From positions 496,001-560,000 of the forward strand of contig LATX02000057.1 of the NCBI GenBank assembly GCA_001466705.2: a stretch of 64,000 nucleotides of DNA, given 5' to 3'. The notes under the pieces are model-generated. The model did not search any database and was not told where the DNA came from. It saw nothing but the letters and a program-made list of their open reading frames with translations. Positions 56,244 to 64,000 of the stretch are shown piece by piece (position 1 is the stretch's first letter; each line of letters begins with the position of its first letter). Both the position numbers and the translations under genes were made by a program. Origin of the DNA: Moniliophthora roreri (Eukaryota > Basidiomycota > Agaricomycetes > Agaricales > Marasmiaceae).

Positions 56244-59200
56244 TTAGAACTTCCAATCCTCGTCAACCTCCATTGCCCAAGGGACTTAAAAAATGGTTAG
56301 AACTCCAGATATTGCGTCCTGTTTGGTACTTACATTTGACTTGCAATGTCTTCGAGAACAGCTTCTCGATGGGAACACTATGTATCTTACACCAAGCCGC
56401 TGTGATTCTGAAAATAACAGTCGAACAAGTAATTCGTTACCGAGGCTGTAAAAAGACATACCGTGGATCCAAATAATTGATCTTACTGTAAAAGTGCTGT
56501 TGGTCAGTCGAAGTATTAATTAAAGCAGCAAACAGGCGAACCTAGTACCGAGAGCGACCTCTTTGCCCTCGTCTCGATCCACCATCTGCAACTTAAACGT
56601 CTTGATCTTATCCGACAACTTGTCTATCTGTTCCACAACCTTCTCTGGTGTCTTGTTGGACTTAACCGCCACTTTCGTCTTCCCGCGTTCCTTCGCTAAT
56701 TGTTTGAACTCTTCCTCAATCGCCTCTATCTTCTCTTTGAGTATCGAATCCGGGTTGGGTTTACTGCCCTCCTCAACCAGCTTCTCGTTGTCCTTGGCAA
56801 ACTTTTTTTCGGCCTTCTCTATCGCTGTCACTTTCATTTGCTCCTCATGCTCAACAATCCAATCATCGTCGATATCCGACTCATCTTCCTCGTACTTCTC
56901 GTTCTTCTTGTACTTGGAGTCGAGAGAGAATAGTTGATGACGAAGCTTCAACCGGTCATACTTCAAGGCTTTGTACTGCGTCCGAACATTAATAACGCGA
57001 AGCGCGGACACTCGACTCACTTTACCTTGTAAGCCATCTTTTGCATTGACTGATCATGGGTTTTGGGGACACTCCGTTGATGGTTACACAAAATAGCCAC
57101 CAGTCGGTTAGCCTTGTTGTAGGCGTTGAGCTTCTCCTGTAACGTAACACCTTCCAGATGACTCTCATCCAAGAGAGTTTGGAACGTGTGTGACGCATTG
57201 TAGGTACGGAAGACCTTGGCGGTGAGCCCCTTCATCTCAGAGTTGAGATGTTTGTTCAGCATTGCGGTCTGCTCAAGTATGAGATACACATTGCGGGATG
57301 AATACAAAGGTGCACATACATTGACTCGATCGAACAGATTATCATCATCATTCTTGTTTTCCTTGAATATTTTGATATTTTTGAACACCTGAGTGTCGAT
57401 GGCGACTCGATTATAGTATCGGATCGAATCTTTTCCCAGAAAATCAAAAACAACGAAATTCGGGGGCTCAAGGGTGACATGTTCGCACCGCAGCGAACAA
57501 CAGCCAACAGTATCTGCTTCATCTTCGCCTTTCTCGTTGCCAGCACGAAGAGCCAGTTTATCGATAAAATACATGGCGGTTGCCCGCTGACGTTCGGCCA
57601 TGACCTTGGACTTGAGATCGACGGTGTAGTTCTGGCGAATTCGATCGACGTGATTCTAGGAAATTCGCAGATGAGCATGGGTGGGATTACTCAATGACAT
57701 ACAGCCAACCTTGAGCTCTCTGGCCTTCTCGAACTTGGCCATATCACTCTGTCCCTTGAGTGAACTACCAGCGGCGAGGAAAACATATTTATGACTCTGG
57801 TTAATGTTTTCCGTCCAAGTGGCCAACCATGTGACTGTGTTGTCGTGCTGAATCGCCTTCCATTTCCCGGGAATATTAGGGATCGGGATTGGAGCCTCTT
57901 TCCCAATGTTTAGCGTGATGTCCTCGGGGTACACACGGTACTGAGAGCATAAATAAGCCCAATGCAATACGGGAGGGAGAACCAATTACCTTCAAAGAAC
58001 CTTTCTTTGGATGCTCACCACGGCCTCGGAATAGACCAGGAGGTTCAACTCTGAAGTTACCGACTTTCTCCTTTCGTCCGTCAAGGAGACAATGGGTGTA
58101 CTTGGCCTCCGCCTCATCTTTCTGCTTCTTAACTTCCTTCTTCTCTGCAGCTGACATGGCCTTCTTCTTCGCTTTCTCCGCCTCAAAGTACTCGTACATG
58201 GGGCGGAAATCGCATTTATTAAAGTCGGTGACCTTGATACTATTACGCTAAATGGAGTATTAGTAACAGCGACATTAACGAGTGACGAAGTACGTACAGG
58301 AGGATGATCCTGAAGAACTTTCTTCCAATCTTCGAAGAAGTTCTTATTAAAGGTGGCGTCCTGAGCATGGTCAGTTTCGATGAGAGCAGCGTAGAATCCA
58401 GCGACTTCTTCAGACTCAGGCGGCAGGTCGAGTACCTTACCTTTAATGATGCGTCAGTGCGAGATACGGTGAGGACAACCATGCACGCACCATCGTACTT
58501 CATCTTGACATTAGATGGAAGAGGTTCGTAAGGCGGAGGGAAAATAACGCCATTGTGCTCGAGTGTAGTCCATTTGACGCTGCTATCCTCGTTGTTATTA
58601 TCCCACCACCTATAAATATCTTCCTGTTCTTCCTCCTCATTCTTCTTTTTGCCTTTGCCTTTCGTTGGGGAGCTTGCTACCTCCTCCTCCTGCTCCTTCT
58701 TAGCTTTAGGGGCTCTCTTCTTGGTCTTCGGCGTCTCTGAATCGGATACATCTTCCTTTTTGGCCTTCTTGACCGGTGCCTTCTTTGCAGCCTTTTTCGA
58801 GATGGGCTTGTCGTCTTCCGAAGGTTCCGCGTCACTTTCAATCTTGACCTTCCGCTTTCGGGCAGGCTTGCTAGGAGCCTCGTCCGGATCCTCGTTCTTA
58901 ACCTTCTTACGCGGTGGTTTCTTGGTAGCTTTCTTCGACGCTGCGTCCTCATCATTGTCGCTGGATTCCTCTTTAATAGCGTTGCGTTTGGATGTACTAT
59001 TTCGCTTCGCTCTGGATGCAGGTGCCGTGGTATCTGCTGCTCCTGGCATGTAAATAGCTGCCGAGGTAGACTGTTTCGGTGGAGACGAGGCAAGAGGTGT
59101 GTCGTCTTCACTGGAGTCATCTGAAGCAACGACCTTTTTTCGCTTCAGGTTCTGGCGAGGCGGTACAACATTACTGGAATTGTTTGTGGCCTGGGACTTG

Positions 59201-59408
59201 GTTGTGAGAATAAACATATCAGTAAGCGAAATGCCATGTGGTAGAGGAGAAAAGTACACACCAAGGGAATATCGTCGTCGTCGTCCATGTCCACGTCGCC
59301 ATTCATGTTATGCTTGCCGTTAATGTTGCCGTTGACAGCAGCGCCTTTTGCAGGGCTAGAGGCGGCTAGGGGAAGGTCGTCATCGGACATGTACGGGTCG
59401 CCAGACAT
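56244..59408 (-). CDS. TOP1: DNA topoisomerase I (type IB)
   Basis: Relaxes supercoiled DNA by a transient 3'-phosphotyrosine break; nuclear. The N-terminal third is charged and disordered ([20 protein letters not shown], then Lys/Ser-rich basic blocks near 58.6-59.1 kb likely serving as nuclear signals). The core begins near [20 protein letters not shown], includes [35 protein letters not shown] and [21 protein letters not shown] coiled linker (56560-57000, charged) leads to the active-site Tyr in SKINYLDPR, codon 56473-56475, next to an intron. Then [20 protein letters not shown] and the end [11 protein letters not shown]. All hallmarks are present and the frame is clean. It is divergent from NDUFB3, 291 bp away. 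Confidence 0.95.
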
Positions 59409-59699
59409 AATTTAAGAGAAAAGGCGGAAATTTAAAGAGAATAAATCCAGAGACTGCAAAGACGAGTAGGAGGAGAAGGAAAAGGTACAAGTTCAACTTG
59501 GGTGTGAATTCGGGGGTACTGATGGACTTAGTAGAAAATTCAAGTTCAGAACTAGTTGACCTGCCCTAAAGAGTCACACGCATGTTGCCGCTGACGTTTA
59601 CGGCAGTTCCTCAAGACAAACTCCCTCAGTAACCCAAAGTTGTTTTTCTACGTTTCTGCCACCGGAACACTTTCTCACCAGCTCTTATTTTGCTCAGCA

Positions 59700-59897
59700 A
59701 TGCCGAATCTCCCTCTCTACCGCGACCCTTGGGCAAAACGAGAGGCATGGCGCCAGCATCCACTATTCTCGAAAACCACCATGCTCCGGAATTTGTTCCC
59801 AGGATTCGGGATTGCTGTCGTCGCATTCACTGCCTACGTGATTGCGGATAACGTGTACCAGAAGAGCAGCAAGAAGTCGGATGAGTCGCGCCATTAG
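59700..59897 (+). CDS. NDUFB3: Respiratory complex I subunit B12 (NDUFB3-like)
   Basis: Small accessory subunit of NADH:ubiquinone oxidoreductase in the inner mitochondrial membrane. The start at 59700 gives MPNLPLYRDPWAKREAWRQH followed by PLFSKTTMLRNLFPGFGIAV and VAFTAYVIADNVYQKSSKKS. The PLYRDPWAKREAWR motif and single transmembrane helix after FPGFG fit B12. An upstream in-frame ATG at 59640 would add 20 residues without similarity. It is 65 residues long, near the usual size, and has no intron, unlike nearly every other gene here. Confidence 0.9.
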   Translation: MPNLPLYRDPWAKREAWRQHPLFSKTTMLRNLFPGFGIAVVAFTAYVIADNVYQKSSKKSDESRH

Positions 59898-60217
59898 GTA
59901 CGTCGTCTCACTTTACTTTTACTCGGCGTATTGACGATGTAATTTGATAGAATAAACAAGCAGAAGGGATGATGCTCATCGGTCGGCAAAGCACGGCGCT
60001 CATGTACTGTACTGTACTGTACTGTAGACGCGGAAAGAGTACACCACGCATATAAATATCGCACCGAGGACGTTACATTCCCCCTACGCAGAATCTCATT
60101 GTTCAAAGAACTCGCAGCTGGCATCGTGTCCTTGGCCCATGATTCATTCTCCTTCAAGCACACATCCGGAATATTACACAATCTACTATAAAACTGGATC
60201 CAGAAACACCCTATAGA
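59898..60217. other. Convergent gap with a (GTACT)n repeat
   Basis: The 320 bases between the stops of NDUFB3 and the terpene cyclase gene hold both 3' ends. A pentanucleotide tandem repeat, about four and a half copies of GTACT, is at 60004-60026. No gene seen. Confidence 0.5.
60004..60026. repeat. (GTACT) pentanucleotide microsatellite
   Basis: Four complete tandem copies of GTACT plus a partial one, followed by GACGCGG. Short perfect microsatellite in non-coding DNA. Confidence 0.85.
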
Positions 60218-61968
60218 TCATGCCGACGCCTCCGAACTCCCCCGATACCACATTCTCTGCAATGAATGCCGCCACGAGCTCTTGCGCTGGTGTTTCGTTA
60301 TGGTATCATCCCGAATACTGCGGGAAGTTATGGACTCAGGGAGTGGGGCTTGTAGCGCTGGCACTGGCCGAATGACAGTCTGAGCGTGCTGTTCGACTGC
60401 TTTAATCGCGAGAGCAGTAGTGAGGCCTCGGTTCGTTATTTTGACGCCCGAAGACCCGTACTTGTACATCCCACCGTCTACCCATGATCCATCCTCGTAC
60501 TGCAGAGCCAGTAAAGCTTGGAGGTCGAGTTCATTTCTCAGTCCAACAGAGAGACAAGTGAGAATGCGCATTGCCAGCTGTAACGAATCACCCTGAGCTC
60601 CTACTCGTTCTTGTACTCTCTCCTTTAGCAGACCCTTCATATCTGTATGAAGCTCTGTGTCACCGGACTTCTTCAGAAGTCGACCGAGAAAGTATAAGAA
60701 ACATTCTGGGGTCTCGTAATATCGCGTTCCATCCAAGTACGCTCGGTGGTAAAGGACTTCTCGGACCCATTGCAGTGTCTCTGTTAGCTGATACCCTCTG
60801 TCGTATGTGTAGAACAAGCCGAGTACATTAACGCATACGACGGCATCGAACCGGGGACGAGTATGGTCGAAGTATGTCTGGTGTTTCCTCAGGCACACTG
60901 GTCAGGCGAGGTTCATCAAGTACTGACCTGCACAATACCGTCTGTATTGACGAATTCCAACATCTTTTCCATCACTTCGAAAGCCGTATCTTTGTCCCGT
61001 CTTACGACGGTGAGTCCAATTGCTGTTGTGTCGAGATCGAATGGAAATTCGGTTGTTGTTAATTGACCCTTCTCTACTTGATAGTGAGTCTCAGACAAAC
61101 ATTGAAAAGTAGGTGGTCACCTTGAAAGAAGTTCCACATCGGCGGAGAATCGTCCTTTAAGTTGACGAATTCTCTACAAGTAGTCTGTTACGGCTTGCCA
61201 AAAACCGGCTTGCATAGTCATAGTTACTTACCTATTCCCAGTAACCTCTAAAATCAGAAGCTGCGAAAAGTTCTCGCGAATGTCGACCCCGGTGTCGGTT
61301 ATCGAGGTCAACTTTCCCCTGTTACTCTCCAAGAATTGTTTACCTCGCTTTACAGGATCACCGACAAGGTTCAGAAGAACACGCCTCAAATCCTGCACTC
61401 CACGAAACACAACGCCCATGAAACCCAACGACCGGGCCGAGAGCACATTCTCGAGTTTTTCGTCAACGAAGATTGCCCTAGCTGGGTCAACACCCGTCGT
61501 TTGCAATACGTGTCGATAAAATCCTAAATTCGGCTTTCGCTCCCCAACCGATCCGCTTGTGAATACATGATCGAAGAGCGACCAATCGACGTGTCGTGTA
61601 TGGAGGAACGCGTAGTCGGGTTGAGAAATGTTGGACATGGCGAAGACCTTTAGATGGCCATTAGACTGCGACTTTAGGGTTTGGATGAGAGCGATGAGTT
61701 CGCTGTTAGCGGTCAGCGAGGCACGAGTGTCATGTAATGCTTGTTGAATTTCGTCGGGATGAAGGGAGAATTGGTTGCCAAGTTGGGTGTAGCATTCCGC
61801 TTCGGCGAGTTGTCCACATTCGTAGATGAACCATGTATGACTGGAGAGAATGGATCGCAATTTCTCGGGTAGTATGCTTGTCGTGGTCTCGGATGGCCAC
61901 GAGAAAAGGACGTCACGGAGGTCAAATATCAGTGCGTCGACTTTGGAGCTGGAAAGTGAGGATGGCAT
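60218..61968 (-). CDS. HAD-terpene cyclase fusion, drimane-synthase-like
   Basis: Resembles the fungal AstC/AncC family: an N-terminal HAD-phosphatase-like domain joined to a class II terpene cyclase beta domain that folds farnesyl diphosphate into drimane products. The start MPSSLSSSKVDALIFDLRDV was preferred to the ATG at 61998 since the HAD fold begins at once. HAD motifs: FDLRDVLFSW (motif I), FAMSNISQPDYAFL (II), GSVGERKPNLGFYRHVL (III) and AIFVDEKLENVLSARSLGF (IV). The cyclase part follows: LKDDSPPMWNFF, LTTTEFPFDLDTTAIGLTVV with the catalytic DxDTT motif, TYFDHTRPRFDAVVCVNVLG, TRYYETPECFLYFLGRLLKK and LQYEDGSWVDGGMYKYGSSG, then NRGLTTALAIKAVEQH. The tail after 60360 is polar. Introns are clean and no stop interrupts it. 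In motif I the usual second Asp is Arg, so the phosphatase may be weak or lost. Product unknown. Confidence 0.8.
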
Positions 61969-62591
61969 AGTAGCTTTGAGTGGCACAGTGTACTTCAAAT
62001 TGGAAGATCGAGGCTACAGAGGTTTTTATGGAGCCGTCAGGATGGATCATCATGGTTTGCCGATCTGTTCGACCTTCCGTATCAGTAGAGTACATAATAG
62101 GAGAATGCCCACAAATTTTTTATAGAACGCAGCTTACGATGTGGCATTGATGTGGAGTTGGAAGCGCCCACCAATAGGTAGGTTCGGACCTTTATCTATG
62201 AAGAAACATCGCTAGCCTTCCAAACGGATGAGCGGAAGCGTGGTGAGTTTGAAATACTCAAGTTAAGAGAGCGAGAGCGTGCACAAAACGGTTTAGTGTC
62301 AGCGCTCTGTGGTGGTCACTGCACAGTTTGAAACGATTCGCCGGGCCCGCCCGAAGTCATGAATGATAGTCGAAGGTGCTAGTATCGCACACGCGGTTAG
62401 GTAGAAGCCTAAGAAAAAGATTGTGTCAGTTGCATCATGGTCTGCAAGAATGTTTTCGGGAAAAGAAAACTAGCTAGCCGAAATCAGCAATATTTCCAGA
62501 CAAACCAAATCACTGACCAGTATTGACCTCACGGTGAAAGCTTCAGTCCTCTTCGATAATAGCATACAGCAACATCCATTTTAATTCGGAT
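61969..62591. other. Promoter of the terpene cyclase and 3' end of ILV1
   Basis: The 623 bases carry the start region of the terpene cyclase gene (leftwards) and the 3' untranslated region of ILV1. No coding frame, repeat or RNA gene stands out. Confidence 0.4.
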
Positions 62592-64000
62592 TCAGTGCAC
62601 TGGTCCGTGCAGGTATCGCTTATATACAGGATTAGCCGTCTCTTCGATATATGTATAATTAAGTTCTTTCAAGAACTCATCAAAGATCCCATGATCCTCT
62701 GGAGGTACCTGAATGCCGGCCAGAACTTTTCCGAGATCTAAAGGGTACGAGGAAAATGAAGAAATCAGGAACCGCTTAAAATCAACTACATATCTTCCTG
62801 AGACTTACCGGCGCCATGGTTTCGGTAATGGAACATGGAAATATTCCAATGCTTCTGCTTTTGTATCCCCAGTAAGAAGTTTCGAAGTGCGTTAGGTCTT
62901 TCAGGGAATTCTGAGTGTGTGGAAATGGAAGGTGAGGAAGGGCGTTCACTTTCATTGACGAGTGAGAAAGTACTGACCGAACCGGAAAACACGCTCATTT
63001 TGAACGAACTGCGTCCCACCGATCATATATCTTGCGTGACTTTTGGCAAGTTCGTTATCGCTGATGTCGTGCCCTTTCATGTCATTTTCTTCCAGTGACT
63101 TGAGAAGAGCGCTAATCTCAGCCTTTCTATTCGTCGATTCCAGCTTGAATGAGAACAGAAGATGGGCTCGGTCAGGTGAGGAGTAGTTATTGAAGCGATA
63201 AAGGAACTCTGTCACAGGCCGAGGGTGTATGAGGGAGTGTAAGGCAACGAAACTGTTCAAAGGTGCGCACGAGCTGCTTTGCAGGCAGAAATGTGGATGG
63301 GTGCTTACCTGCCAGGCGTTTCGGGTATATCGACACTAATCAAGGCCTCACGACCTTCACCAAGCTCTGCACGTTCCGCGACGAATCGCAGGCGGTCAAA
63401 ATTCATGTTTGCGCCACTCACTACCGCGACGAATCTCTTTTGGGCGCCGACAAGGTTGTTCTCAAAGATGTAGTGTTTTAACCCGGCCAGTGCAAGTGCC
63501 CCCGAAGGTTCGGTGATGGATCGTGTCTCTGCGTAATATCAACGACAGCTGTTAGAGAACGAAAGAATTACACGAACCTTCGAAGATGTCTTTGATGGCA
63601 GCGCAGATTTCATCATTGTCTGTCAGAGTTATTCCATCCAGCAACTCCTTACAGATCCTGAAACACTCATTTCCGACGATTTTGACAGCTGTACCATCTG
63701 CGAATGGGCCCACTTCGGAAAGTGTGACTCGTTCTCCTTTGGCCAGACTCCTCTTCATTGCATCTCCATCGACTGTCTCAACCCCAATAATTTTGGTTCT
63801 GGGACTCCCAATCCTCTTCACGTATTCGGATATCCCGGACACTAAGCCACCGCCACCGACAGAAGCAAAAATGCCATCGAGATTTTCAGCGTCGTGGAAT
63901 TGCTTTAGAATCTCCATTCCAACAGTACCCTGGCCCGCAATGACAAACGGGTCATCGTACGGTGGCACAAAGGCTAGACCGTGAAGGGCAGCCAGTCGGG
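62592..64000 (-). CDS. ILV1: Threonine deaminase, 5' part outside window
   Basis: Pyridoxal-phosphate enzyme that starts isoleucine synthesis by deaminating threonine, in mitochondria. The gene enters from beyond position 64000, so the N-terminus and the PLP-binding lysine are not seen. Visible parts of the catalytic domain are [40 protein letters not shown] (the glycine loop holding the cofactor phosphate) and [17 protein letters not shown]. Then [20 protein letters not shown] leads into two ACT-like regulatory domains: [30 protein letters not shown], then [48 protein letters not shown]. It ends [10 protein letters not shown]. Two regulatory domains imply feedback control by isoleucine, as in yeast Ilv1. 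Confidence 0.93.

Noticed and set aside
60004..60026. Tandem GTACT copies as a possible CRISPR or centromere element
   Set aside because: Too short, no spacers, and the region is a normal 3' gap; it is a microsatellite.
59700..64000. Terpene biosynthetic gene cluster around the HAD-terpene cyclase
   Set aside because: Neighbours are NDUFB3, TOP1 and ILV1, all housekeeping; no P450, oxidoreductase or transporter adjoins within the window.

Overview
The window is nuclear DNA of a filamentous basidiomycete, most likely an Agaricomycete. Genes are dense and lie on both strands. Almost all are cut by many short introns (about 48-65 nt, GT..AG with a few GC..AG), and several exons are tiny (11, 18 and 25 nt). 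The gene families (DUF6534 membrane protein, Atg27, DASH subunit Duo1, Rrn5, a HAD-terpene cyclase fusion) are fungal. I saw no tRNA, rRNA, CRISPR array or intact transposon. Gene models are assembled by eye from splice signals and remembered family sequences; no search was run.

Layout. 1-7 kb: the 3' end of a DUF6534 membrane protein (+), then ATG27 (-), an ataxin-3-like deubiquitinase (-) and a TMEM184/OST-alpha membrane protein (-). 7-8.4 kb: a gene-poor gap with two perfect CACGTG palindromes. 8.4-15.1 kb, all +: an acyl-CoA synthetase-like AMP ligase, an RRN5-like Pol I factor and a quinone oxidoreductase-like enzyme. 16-27.9 kb: the giant HECT ubiquitin ligase TOM1/HUWE1 (-). 28-37 kb: SUB1/PC4 (+), mitochondrial GatB/PET112 (+), a transglutaminase-like protein (-), RPS23 (-), a homoserine-acetyltransferase-like alpha/beta hydrolase (+) and mitochondrial TyrRS MSY1 (+). 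37-46 kb: a TM9/EMP70 protein (-), QTRT1 (+), DBP10 (-) and DUO1 (+). 46-51 kb: a proline-rich protein with an RNase H1-N/viroplasmin-like module (-) and an MCP2/ADCK1-type ABC1 kinase (+). 51-53.9 kb: a decayed island with a proline iminopeptidase pseudogene, a sterol glucosyltransferase fragment and an inverted repeat. 53.9-64 kb: CDS1 (-), TOP1 (-), NDUFB3 (+), a HAD-terpene cyclase (-) and the 3' part of ILV1 threonine deaminase (-).

Most genes are conserved housekeeping genes: ubiquitin pathway (ataxin-3, TOM1), mitochondrial translation and function (GatB, MSY1, MCP2, NDUFB3), ribosome and tRNA biology (RPS23, DBP10, RRN5, QTRT1), transcription and topology (SUB1, TOP1) and endomembrane/lipid genes (ATG27, TM9, CDS1). 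They do not form one pathway; several pairs share short divergent promoters or abut at their 3' ends. The most unusual gene is the HAD-terpene cyclase at 60.2-62.0 kb, resembling the fungal AstC/AncC drimane synthase family and sitting alone among housekeeping genes. The 51-53.9 kb island is the only clear site of gene decay.
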